24,698 nt of DNA from Silene noctiflora. Taxonomy: Eukaryota; Streptophyta; Magnoliopsida; Caryophyllales; Caryophyllaceae. The translations under genes and the position numbers were made by a program. Shown here in pieces: positions 11,001-19,703 of this stretch. Position 1 is the first letter of the stretch; the number at the start of each line of letters is the position of its first letter. The DNA is taken from NCBI GenBank assembly GCA_009801015.1, contig VHZZ01000026.1, positions 506,388 to 531,085 on the forward strand. Direction: 5' to 3'. The notes below the pieces were generated by a model, which was not told where the DNA came from, searched no databases, and worked only from the letters and a program-made list of their open reading frames with translations.

Positions 11001-14000
11001 CACTGCAAACGGATCAGACCATGAAACTGATAATGACCAAGAACGGGTATTGAGTGGTAAACTTAGTGGAAGCAGTGGCTATGCTGGCAGTGACCTGTAT
11101 GACTATAAGGTTTCTTTCTTTCACTGCCCCTCTTTAACAGGGTACATGTGTTTTCAAATAATGAATGTTTTTCAGTTTGTTTGATCTACAAGAGAGTGAT
11201 GTAGGTTTATTATATATTTCTTTTTGCTATAATTCAGGTTCAGGCTGTAGGAGATGATGATTCTGATGGATCAACTAGAGGGGATCATGCCTCGTCCGTC
11301 AATTCAAAACCTCAATTAGATCTTGAAAAATTTAGAGAGTCCAATGGCGAGTTGAGTGAACAAAATACGCCAGTAAAAGCATGCGAAAGCGCAAATACTG
11401 TGATTGACAGTCCCGTTGTTACAACTGGAGAATCTTATAGGTCAATGGGGGAGATACTGTCATCTCTGGATCCAGGACCACCATTACCTACCTGTGGCCC
11501 TGAACCAAGTGTTGGTAAACCTCTCAGTAAGCTTGCAGGTTCCAATGTTAAGCGGTCCCCATTTTGGGGAAGAAACTCTGTAAGTTAACTCACCTTGCGC
11601 TGCTGTGGTATATTTCTTGCTTGTAGTATACAGACTAGTATACAGACTGTTCCTCCTCCTACTATGAATTTCTGCTGCCTACCTTTTGTTCCCTCTTAAT
11701 CGATTTCCTATCAAACTTTCTATAGGGCTCATATACACTTCATCATTTTGGGTTATCAACCTTTAATTTTTTTCTGTTCCGTCACTCTGGCAAGCGATTG
11801 TCTGTTCCGTTAGGGGGGCGCATGCCATTTCGTAACTAGCAGAATCCTGATCAGCTTGGTATAGTGCTGAGGCTAAAGCTCTTCTTCCGAATGGGAGTTT
11901 AGCTAGCACTAATTTGGTTGCTTTATTCTATGTGGCTGAATGGTAGTGTATTGTTTAAGAGCATGATGGAACTATAAGCTATATGCATCGGACATCATTA
12001 TTGGATTCGAGTATTGGTTCTTTGTAGTAGAAGTGTGAACTCCACCTGTCAAAGAGCTTTATCCTTTTGCTTACCACTTTTGATAATTATTTAACCTGCA
12101 ATGTTTGTCTTTGGCTCTTTGAAAATCTCACTGGAAGTTTGGAATCTGTGAGATATTGCAATGTCCATCAACATTCTGTAGTCTGATTTTGTAGTTCATT
12201 TACTCAGAGTGTTGTTGAGTTTGTAATTTATACCATGCAATTTGGTCTGTTACACTTACACTTGGTGGTTTGATACTTTGATCGGTTGTCGTTTATGGCC
12301 TTTATGTTCAGTTTTTTATTTGTATTATATGGTAACTTATTAGCTTAGTTAATTGAATACCTTTTTGTTTGCCTTTCAGGATCGTAAAACATCATCTATG
12401 GAGTCGGTTGATTCCTCGGGAGAGGAAGAGTAAGTGCCTTCCTTACCTACCCCCCTGTTCACGCTATTATCAAAGCTCTTGGTTGCTATTCTCTAATTAG
12501 GATATGGTTTTGGTTGCAAAATGTTTGAGCTATTTCTTGAATTTTCTCATTAATTTCATCTCTGATGGTTCCTTTTAACCGACAGACTTACCATCCAGCG
12601 GCTTGAAATCACAAAGAATGACTTGCGACACCGAATCGCAAAAGAGGTTAGGGGAAAGTGTCTATTGATACATATTTACCCACTTTATTTAATATAGGCG
12701 ACTGATACAATTCTATTCTGATTTTGGTAGGCTCGCGGCAATGCAATATTACAAGCTAGCCTGGAAAGAAGAAAACAAGCTCTTCATGAGCGGCGCTTAG
12801 CACTTGAACAAGATGTATGTTGTCTATTGTTCCGCTTTGCTACTTTGCTGTAGCGCCTTTCTGAATAGGCTGGTTAAATCTATGAAGAAAAGTAAATTAA
12901 CTTTCTTCACTTCTTTGAATTCTAACCAGTGAAGGGTCTATTTTAGGCAGTTATCGTATTTTCCTACCTTGTTTTATTCAATCTTTCTAAACATTTTGGT
13001 CATCCATTGGTTTGTTGAACTGCTTCATCCGTGTCCATATCTCTCTTCTTCAGCTCATTAGTTATTCAATAGTCATCATCGTCTGGCTGGGTCCGTTTAT
13101 TGCCTATTACTCTAGACATATGGATTCCTTGATTTATATATTGAAATTTTCAAGCATTTTCTTCTATCATGTCAAATTTTGTTATGTTGATGGATGTTCC
13201 TTGTGAAGGGAGTGCTAGCTGTTTTCTTATACAATTTTTCCGTTTCAGGTTCAAAGACTCCAAGAGCAGCTTCAAGCTGAAAGAGATCTTAGAGCTGCTC
13301 TGGAAGTTGGTTTAAGCATGTCTTCTGGCCAATTTTCAAGTTCACGTGGTATGGATTCCAAGGTTTGTCTATTCTCGTTGCCCATGGATCTTTGTGGTAT
13401 TTTTTCTTTTCGTAATTTTTTCTTTTCTCTCTCTGGACATACAATAGTCATGATCTGATATGTGTAGACAAGGGCTGAGCTCGAGGAGATTGCTCTTGCT
13501 GAGGCTGATGTTGCCAGACTGAAGCAAAAGGTAGCTGAGCTTCACCATCAACTCAATCAGCAACGACAACATCAATTTGGCTCAATCTCTGATGCATGCG
13601 ATAGGTATGAGGGTACTCATTTTCTTTTTTATCTATTTTTTTTCCTCTATTGGCGGTGGAGGTGAGGATGGGTTTGTTTAAGTTATATTGTTGTCCATTG
13701 TCTTCATTTGCAAGATGCTTGTGATGTTTATCGGGTTCTACACGCAATAAATGGAAATTCAAGAATTTATAATAGTATATGTCATTGGACATTCCTTAGG
13801 ATTTTGCCGGGAAGCCATGTGCTTACTTGTGGGGACCATTTGAGACATGCTTTTCCATGCATTCCTTCTATAAAGGAGGCTGATGTAGGGGGTTGGGATT
13901 TCTGTGATGCTTGCATGATGATCATAATTTAACTTTAAGCGACCATTTACGGAATTATTGTACTCAGTGCTGATTTGTGTAGCTTATATCTCTCATACTT

Positions 14001-16630
14001 AATTTCACTTGTATTTTTCCTTGTGGAAAGCCAAAGGTGGAGAGTATCTTACATTCTAATCGTTTTTCATTGCAGCAGGAGAATTCTTCAACAAGATTTT
14101 GATAGTACTCTGGCCTTCTGCAATCATGAAAGAAAACAAAGAAATGAGGTAGAAGTCTTTCACTTGATCCTTTATAGTAACTCTTAAATTCATCGCAGCT
14201 GCTCTTTACACTGTCTCACCATCGAGTGCAGAGGAACAGGGGGAGTGGGGTAGTCTACATAATACTCTTGTTGTCAAAGCTTATTTAGTATTACTTGCTG
14301 GCTTTTTCTTACCTAGGTTACTACTTCTTACGCGATGTATGACGAAAAAGTTATACTCCTTCCGCTCACGTGGATTCACTACCATTTCTTTCCGTAGTGG
14401 TTCAAACCAATTCATTACATCTCCACTTTGAGTAGACAAAAATACCCCTCTGAATAAGATGTAGGTTTCATTGTTCACCAATCTACTTGACATAATTACC
14501 TTCTCACTTGCCCCTTCCTTGAATTTATGTTTTACAAATGTTCCGAATCTAAATAAATGGGGTGAGTAGATTTTTTTGGACTGCCAATATAGTAGTGGCT
14601 GCTTTATTGCTCTTTGCTCATCTCCAAAGCAAACTCCAACATCTTAGGACTCTAGGAGGCCCCGAACTTCTTTTTATTGGATTCATATTAGATACTACAT
14701 GGCTTATAATAACATAATAAGCTGAACACAATGGAATTGCTGTAGGATGGATTATTGGTCCCAGAATGGAGTCACATCAAGGGACAAATAGGAGCTGGTG
14801 GAAGCAACAATAAACAGCCCCGGAAGCAAATCATGGGGTCGACTAACTTAAGTGATTCAAAAAGCACTGAAACATCTTTGAATGAGTTTGGTGCTGTTGA
14901 TTCTTCTTCTGTTCCGTCCACTTCCAGGGTAGGAGAGGTAATGCTTCTCTCTTCCGTGTATCCCATAGTGCTTTATAATCCATGAATAAACTTATTTGTC
15001 TCCATTTTCAGTGTTTATTAATAAGCTTCGCTCTTGAAATCTTTCTGTTTTGTATATTATTTGTGGGCATTATGACTTGTGATCCAAACATCTTTCATCG
15101 GCTAAGCTCTGATACCATGTAGAATTTCAGAGAGGGGAAAATGATTCATAAACGTTTGTATTATTGGATTGTGTCTCATGACAAATACCTGAACATCATA
15201 TAAATAGTAGTGAACCACCTAGTATTTACCGTATTTTACAAATTACCAAGTATTTTACAAATTGCCAACTTACCACCTACATTACACCGTATACATCCCA
15301 TCTACCACCGTATTCATCCCCTATCAACATTTTACTTAAATCCCAACTAGTGAATTATAAAATGACTAAAACACCCTTACTTTAATTCCCTCAAAACTCA
15401 TACTACCACTAGTAGTATGACGTCGGTGGTGATGCAGGGTTGACAATCCGACGTTGGCAGGAGGTTCGTGGTGACTTGTATGGGCTGTGGCCTTGAGGGG
15501 GTGGGTGACAGATTAGAGTCAGCGGGTGTTATATAAGTTGATCGAGGTGGTTTTGTGGCGGTGAAGAAGGCGGGTCTGTTAGGGAGGACCGGAGGAGGGG
15601 AAGGATGTGGCAGGAGGTGGAGTTTGTGGGTGGTGGGGGGAAGGGATGGGGGGTATTTTAACTTTTAATTGATTATATTGCTTATTAACTTAACGAGTCG
15701 GTATTTAAGTCAAATGATGGTTCGGGAATGAAATACGGTGATAGATGGGATATACCTACTGTGTAATGTAGGTGGTAAGTTGTAATAAACAAAATACTTG
15801 GTAATTTTTAAAATACGGTAAATACTAGGTGGTTATTAACAATTTTCACTAAATAGTACTCTACCGATCTTAACCTAAACCTTAGTATCTTCTAGTATCG
15901 GTAACTCAATCTCAATGTATTATTCCACACTAACATTATTATGATATCGGTATATTCCAGTAATATCCTCTAACAATGTGTCTTATTTTTTGAGCAAAAC
16001 AACTTGGAAGTTTATTTTTCTGGAAGGCCTCTCCTAGGGGGATACCGCTTGTTAATAATCCTCTTTACCATTCAATACCACCAGTAACAACATTACCCTA
16101 GTTCTTCAAGGGCTCCCGTAAATGGCAGGTTACGAGGGTCAGAAGTACAAAACCTCAGCCCAGAGGCTGTTTCCGGATTACCCTTATAAATTACATTGAA
16201 TGACAGTAAATAGAAGTGTAGCCTGTATAGTGAGTCGTGTTCTTTTGTTCCATCATAATCTAAAGCCTAAGGGTCTGTCTCCAGTGGGAAATAGAAACGT
16301 CAGACCAACCTAACGTTTTGATTTCATTTCAAACAGTTCCGCTCCCATTTCTTTCCTCTTTAAGCTCTATTAAAGAACTGTGACCATTTACTGGTAACAA
16401 TTTACAACATAAATTGCAGTAGTCACCTGTACGCTGTCTTGCAGGTATTGGAGTTTCCTAAACATCAGTCAATAGCGTCATCCACATTAGTAGAATTAAC
16501 GACCAGGCTCGACTTCTTCAAAGAGCGCCGATCTCAGCTCATGGAACAGCTACACAATCTAGACTTAAACTACGGCGTGGCAACTTCACAGGACTATTTG
16601 TACAGACCATCATCACCTTCGTGGAGCTGA
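5096..16630 (+). CDS. PHGAP1: Rho GTPase-activating protein with PH domain (PHGAP1/PHGAP2 type, REN1 family)
   Basis: Joined exons: 5096-5137, 7080-7116, 7423-7499, 7628-7698, 7774-7852, 8032-8176, 8329-8448, 8642-8719, 8837-8892, 8977-9046, 10047-10134, 10505-10748, 10888-11109, 11238-11579, 12380-12429, 12586-12646, 12731-12814, 13249-13362, 13468-13604, 14079-14148, 14746-14937, 16445-16630. All junctions are GT-AG and keep frame, giving 854 residues. A PH domain spans about 15-125 (GWKSWKKRWFIL near the start, W112 in the last helix). RhoGAP spans about 163-366 with the arginine finger R199 in GILRQAAD. Acidic linkers follow, then coiled coils (about 575-645 and 661-695) and a final helical segment (LVELTTRLDFFKERR). 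The family stimulates GTP hydrolysis by plant ROP GTPases at membranes in polarity control. The start MAAFERPRVGPSNT matches what I recall of the PHGAP N-terminus better than REN1; PHGAP1 and PHGAP2 cannot be told apart here. The gene looks intact. Confidence 0.93.
5320..6130 (+). repeat. Tandem repeat of about 144 bp, five units, in intron 1
   Basis: The core GAGTGATAATCGCGGTTGTTG recurs (with changes) at 5355, 5607, 5751, 5895 and 6033. The spacings are 252, 144, 144 and 138 bp. Each unit continues with AGGTTTATGGGTGAA and GATTCGAGGTTAGAGG. The first interval is longer because it holds about 108 bp extra, including AATTGAATTACTTGTAGTG at about 5469, which recurs after the last unit near 6111. 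The minus-strand ORF at 5590-5946 comes from the repeat and is not a gene. Confidence 0.85.
6371..6474. mobile_element. Stowaway-type MITE, short copy, in PHGAP intron 1
   Basis: The ends CCCTTCGTCCTAGTCATTTG (left) and CAAATGACTGAGACAAAGGGAG (right) are inverted repeats flanked by TA. The ends resemble the CTCCCTCCGT consensus of Stowaway (Tc1/mariner-derived) MITEs. It is about 104 bp and belongs to the same family as 19168-19369. It has no coding capacity. Confidence 0.75.
9047..10046 (+). other. Intron 10 of the PHGAP gene (1.0 kb)
   Basis: The intron splits the AAA codon of LLEAYK inside the RhoGAP domain. It is T-rich and holds no gene. Two short internal duplications are visible: CTTAAAAATAGAGG at about 9076 and 9110, and GGTATC(A/G)GTTTCTAGTTGCT at about 9594 and 9665. 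ORFs reading through here are chance extensions of exon frames. Confidence 0.8.
10135..10504 (+). other. Intron 11 of the PHGAP gene
   Basis: A 370-bp T-rich intron between the exon ending RRLLQR and the exon beginning IVKMMHTIASH. No repeat or gene is recognisable. The adjacent open frame beginning at 10404 is this intron's tail read into exon 12. Confidence 0.8.
11580..12379 (+). other. Intron 14 of the PHGAP gene (800 bp)
   Basis: It lies between the exon ending KRSPFWGRNS and the short exon beginning DRKTSSMES. Apart from a local duplication of GTATACAGACT near 11627-11648, I see nothing structured or coding in it. Confidence 0.75.
12815..13248 (+). other. Intron 17 of the PHGAP gene (434 bp)
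   Basis: T-rich intron within the coiled-coil-coding part. The donor follows LEQD and the acceptor is the CAG before VQRLQEQLQ. No repeat or gene is recognised; an internal 64-codon open frame shows no protein-like features. Confidence 0.75.
13605..14078 (+). other. Intron 19 of the PHGAP gene, ending in a tandem acceptor
   Basis: The intron splits an arginine codon after ISDACD. It ends in CAGCAG at 14073-14078, so two in-frame acceptors exist three bases apart. Using the first adds one codon (AGC, Ser) and makes the protein 855 residues. Neither the intron body nor its short ORFs show known features. Confidence 0.7.
14149..14745 (+). other. Intron 20 of the PHGAP gene (597 bp)
   Basis: It lies between HERKQRNE and DGLLVPEWSHIKGQ. 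A segment near 14354 (ACTCCTTCCGCTCACGTGGA) resembles the outer end of a Stowaway MITE, but no matching opposite end was found. The rest is AT-rich and unremarkable. Confidence 0.7.
14938..16444 (+). other. Intron 21 of the PHGAP gene (1.5 kb), host of a Mutator-like element
   Basis: The last intron lies between the exon ending STSRVGE and the final exon starting VLEFPKHQ. About 40% of it is the element at 15210-15849. The flanks, 14938-15200 and 15859-16444, show no gene or repeat. Confidence 0.8.
15210..15849. mobile_element. Mutator-like non-autonomous element with long TIRs, 640 bp
   Basis: The perfect 9-bp direct repeat TAAATAGTA flanks it at 15201-15209 and 15850-15858. The ends are inverted (GTGAA/TTCAC) and continue as imperfect TIRs of about 110-150 bp. 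CCACCTAGTATTTACCGTAT near 15215 pairs with its complement near 15825, and the CTTACCACCTACATTACAC segments also pair. The central part (about 15410-15650) is G-rich on the + strand, unlike the AT-rich arms and intron. No transposase is encoded. The 9-bp duplication and long TIRs fit Mutator-like elements. Confidence 0.8.
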
Positions 16631-17050
16631 TTTCATGCCGTAAAATGAACAGAACTAGCTTGGCGCTTCTTATTTGTACATTCCATTCTTCCACTTATTG
16701 CATATAGTTGTTATTTTGTGTGCTTTATGTTAGTGATCTCTCCCTCTTCTTTTCCTCGTTTTCTAGTAAATTTTGTTCGTAGTGCAGATTCGATTGTGAG
16801 GTTGCTGACGAGGATTGTTGTATGTATGTCAATATGTCATTGCTTTGTATCAAAGTCAGACACATAAAGTGACGAAAAAAAAAAATCGAGATGTATTTAG
16901 TACATAATTAAGTAAAGTGGTTTTGCTTTCTTTTGGGCATCCCTGTGTTTTTTCCGTCTCGTTCAAGGTTTGGTATTGTACCTGTTTGCCCTGTATTACA
17001 CGGCTATATTTGTAATCCATAAAGTTAGTTTACAGTTATTCAGATATTTT
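16631..17050 (+). other. 3'UTR and downstream region of the PHGAP gene
   Basis: After the TGA at 16628-16630 the sequence becomes T-rich with scattered poly-A-signal-like words (for example CATAAAGT near 16865 and 17018), but no unambiguous AATAAA. The transcript end probably lies between 16800 and 17050. Confidence 0.4.
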
Positions 17051-17103
17051 CTCAAGGAAATCGGCAAAGATGGTGACGGTCCTGACGGATAACGAAGAAG
17101 GGT

Positions 17104-17238
17104 ATGAAAAGCCATGAAGAGTTGAGCTCAGAAATACAAGTAGCCATGTGTGTCGGAGGAGTATCGCCGGAAATGTATTCAAGAATGGTGGGTGTTAATC
17201 ATTTCCCCTTGGCCGTGAAAATTTCTCGACTTGATTGA
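17104..17238 (+). other. Unrecognised 44-codon ORF, possible gene scrap
   Basis: An ATG-to-TGA frame starts MKSHEELSSEIQVAMCVGG and continues through VSPEMYSRMVG, in a short patch less AT-rich than its surroundings. I recognise no family, and it is too short to call a gene. It may be a decayed coding fragment or chance. Confidence 0.15.
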
Positions 17239-17596
17239 TGACTCGATAATGGATTTAAACTTTATGCTGATTCGCTATTGCTTGTAATTTGTAAAGGTTA
17301 AATTATAATTTTTTTTTTTTTAATAAATGGAACTATGAAAATGAAAGTTGTTTTCAAGGTTAACAAGTATCGAACCCGAATCATTTCCCTTAAATGTTTA
17401 TCAACATATATATAATTGGCATATATACTATAAACAAAAACAACTTAATTAAAAACCGAGTCGAGATCCTCAATTCTACTTTTGTCTTTTGTACCTTACT
17501 AAAGATGATCAAATGTGGGCTTGGTCGAACATGGGTTATATACTCGCGCTGATATTCTGGCCCATAAACCGAGTTAATGTCACTATAAGAAGCTAT
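17239..17596. other. Intergenic DNA upstream of the PLA2-family gene
   Basis: AT-rich, with a T run near 17311-17322. No gene, RNA or clear repeat is seen. Short minus-strand ORFs here lack recognisable features. Confidence 0.5.
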
Positions 17597-18048
17597 TAGA
17601 AAAAAAAATGACAAAAGTAACCCGACCTCGATTGACCCGACCCGAAAAGGCTGGCCTGAGACCCGAAATGACCCGAACTACATCACCTGTATGTGACTCG
17701 AAAATCCGAACAGACCCGGCCCGACCCGAACATGACCCGAGCTCTTGACTCGTAACTGACCCGATCTGAAAATGACCCGGNTCTGAAACCACCCAACCCG
17801 AAAATGACCCGATAAAACATAAGTCTAATTGAACTGAAAAGACTTGAAATGACTTTTTCTCTCTTATTCATTGACCCGAAAATGACCCGACCCAAAATAA
17901 CCCGACCCGGTTACCCGAAACTGACTCGACGAACAAACCCGAAACCTGAAATGACCCGAGGCGACCCGAATTAACCCGAAATCAATGAAAGACCCGAACT
18001 GATCCGACCCGGACTGGCCCGACTCGTTGACCCGATTTGCCAAGTCTA
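17597..18048. mobile_element. GC-rich non-autonomous TIR element, copy B, inverted relative to copy A
   Basis: GACCCGA-rich block whose reverse complement matches copy A at 4308-4662. It shares CGGGTCAACGAGTCGGG near one end, the AATGAATAAGAGAG segment (complement near 17855-17870), and GGGTTACTTTTG at the other end. The ends are TAGA at 17597 and AAGTCTA at 18048. No target duplication could be recognised, so the insertion looks older than copy A or has changed ends. It contains one unresolved base near 17781. The ORFs in it come from the repeat. Confidence 0.7.
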
Positions 18049-18056
18049 ACCCGTCC

Positions 18057-18064
18057 TATAAAAA
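18057..18064 (+). promoter_or_regulatory. Probable TATA box of the PLA2-family gene
   Basis: TATAAAAA lies 8 bp after the right end of copy B, and about 390 bp before the splice donor at 18451 that would end the 5'UTR exon. It would place the transcript start near 18090. This is an inference from motif and spacing; alternative starts inside 18200-18350 are possible. Confidence 0.4.
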
Positions 18065-18576
18065 CGGTGGTTAACCTTAATCTATCACGTATACAATATA
18101 CTCTGGATTTCAATACGTATCAAAGATAGCGGTTGTGGTTCCCCGAATTCCGTCATCCAAAACAAAAAACAAAAAACAAAAACAGATACGATAATATTAG
18201 AAAGAATATACGGCCAGTATTTTACACGATTCTTATTTTATTTTATTTTCTGCATTTTACCTATCACAGCAGGAACTTTGAAGAACATCAGTGGCTGTGT
18301 GGGTCCATTAATTTTCAGGAATAATCAATCATTTATTCATTCTATATTCCAAATTCCCATTTCAACAAATCCCAAATCATAAACTAATAATTAGGGTAAT
18401 TGATTTTGAAATTTTGTAATTAGGGGTGGAATTTTTTCAAGATTTATGATGTAAGTTCATCTTAATCTATCTTTCAATTTGTTTAATTAGTTTAATTATT
18501 GCTTAAAAGTTGTTTTTTTTGTGGGTTAATTTGAGTGTTTCATTTGTGTATTTGTTTAAATTGTATTGTTTTTAAG

Positions 18577-18890
18577 TGGGAAATATTGATAGAAGAAGAA
18601 TTATGCAATAATTTGTTGAAAAGATTGATTTTTGATGCATTATTTGAGTGATTGAATTTGTGGATTTTTTTCCCCAGGAATTTGTTGTATTAATTGGGAA
18701 AATTTGAGGGAAGAGTTTGAATTTGGGGTTTTTGTTGCTGTTAATCTTGATAATTAGGTTAAAAGATTGAAACTTGATGGAGTATTCGACTAATTGAATT
18801 GTGTTTATTTTTTTGAAGTTGAATAATTGGGAAATTTTGAGGGAAGAATTTGAATTTGGGGTTTTTGTTACTCCTAATCTTGATGATTAA
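18577..18890 (+). repeat. Short tandem repeat of about 133 bp in the leader intron
   Basis: The segment from GGGAAAATTTGAGGGAAGAG to GGGGTTTTTGTT starts at 18696 and recurs at 18829, 133 bp later. A weaker copy begins near 18577, and a degraded one follows the MITE near 19075-19135 (AAGATTGAAACTTG then TTTTGAGGG). The linking GATTGAAACTTGATG segments are repeated too. Confidence 0.65.
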
Positions 18891-18891
18891 G

Positions 18892-19046
18892 CATGGTTAC
18901 CGAATTCGCTATGAATACGTGTCCTTAACAATTTGCGATTCGCTCTTATAGAATGTGTGTTATATGTATTTTCAGTAAGCAACATGTTAGAATTCGCTTT
19001 TAACAATTCGTGATTCATAGGGCACCGAGCGAATTTGGTAACCATG
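18892..19046. mobile_element. MITE with CATGGTTACC ends inside the leader-intron repeat
   Basis: CATGGTTACCGAATTCGCT at 18892 and AGCGAATTTGGTAACCATG ending at 19046 are inverted repeats. Weaker internal pairing continues through AACAATTCGTGATTC-like words. The flanks TGATTAAG and TGATTTAAG suggest an 8-9 bp target duplication with one changed base. It is about 155 bp with no coding capacity. The superfamily is uncertain; hAT-like duplication size is possible. Confidence 0.7.
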
Positions 19047-19167
19047 TGATTTAAGTGTACAAGATTGAAACTTGCCTTGGTTTGAGAATTGATTGAAATT
19101 GGTTTAATTATTAAAGCTTGAATTTTGAGGGTTTTAGGTGGCGAGTGTATGATTTTGTAAAATAGTA

Positions 19168-19369
19168 CTCCGTTCTGGTCATTTGTTTACCTTTGGTTTT
19201 GGCACAAAGACCAAGGAAACGAGATGACCAATCATTTGATGACAAGTGGACCAGATTGGGCGTGGATGGTCAAATTGTTCATCAAAAGCATTCTTAAAAT
19301 AGAAAGGTAAAGAATTGAATGAGACACCCTAAAATTGAAAAGGTAAACAAATGACCAGGACGGAGGGAG
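19168..19369. mobile_element. Stowaway-type MITE in the leader intron, 202 bp
   Basis: CTCCGTTCTGGTCATTTG at 19168 pairs with CAAATGACCAGGACGGAGGGAG ending at 19369, and TA flanks both sides. This is the classic Stowaway arrangement (Tc1/mariner-derived). It is related to the 104-bp copy at 6371-6474. A GACCGTCTCACGGT motif follows just outside, near 19384. Confidence 0.85.
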
Positions 19370-19670
19370 TAACTCTCTAATAAGACCGTCTCACGGTAAT
19401 CTTAAATTCCTCTTGCTTTTGGTGGGTTATCTTCATGACACTGTCTGATTTTGCTGGCTTATTGCCATCTTGGACGAGCTTGTGTGTAGTATGAGGGAGA
19501 AAATTGTAGCCATGTTCTCGAAGTAGTATGTATCCCATCTTGGCGAATGTTTGTGGGGGTGAAGGATCGTTGAGGTTTTAACTTTGGATTAATCCACTGA
19601 ATATGAGCGAGTTTGTGATATAAGCAAATATTTATCGACATTCTGTTTTGTTGTATGATATATCGCAGGC

Positions 19671-19694
19671 ATGACCCAAGTTCTTGAGTTTTAA
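19671..19694 (+). promoter_or_regulatory. Upstream ORF (7 codons) before the PLA2-family start
   Basis: ATG at 19671 lies two bases after the inferred splice acceptor, and its frame MTQVLEF ends at TAA 19692-19694, 9 nt before the main ATG at 19704. In the spliced transcript a scanning ribosome would meet it just before the main start, which could reduce main-frame initiation. Confidence 0.5.
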
Positions 19695-19703
19695 ACGTCT
19701 TCT

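Larger units (their letters stand above)
18090..19703 (+). other. 5' leader and leader intron of the PLA2-family gene
   Basis: A non-coding first exon is inferred to end at 18450, before the strong donor GTAAGTTC. The intron would run 18451-19668, ending in ATATATCGCAG. The second exon begins at 19669, 35 nt before the ATG. The intron holds tandem repeats (18577-18890) and two MITEs (18892-19046, 19168-19369), and is otherwise T-rich. A 63-codon ORF at 18133-18324 looks like a chance frame in the leader. Confidence 0.5.

Noticed and set aside
13708-13932. Intronic ORFs in PHGAP introns 19 and 20
   Set aside because: No protein features, and they lie between well-supported splice sites.
14354-14575. 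Stowaway MITE in PHGAP intron 20
   Set aside because: Only the left end resembles Stowaway. The expected complementary right end and TA flank could not be found.
18133-18324. 63-codon ORF as a gene upstream of the PLA2-family gene
   Set aside because: It overlaps the inferred 5' leader, starts in low-complexity lysine/asparagine codons and has no family resemblance.
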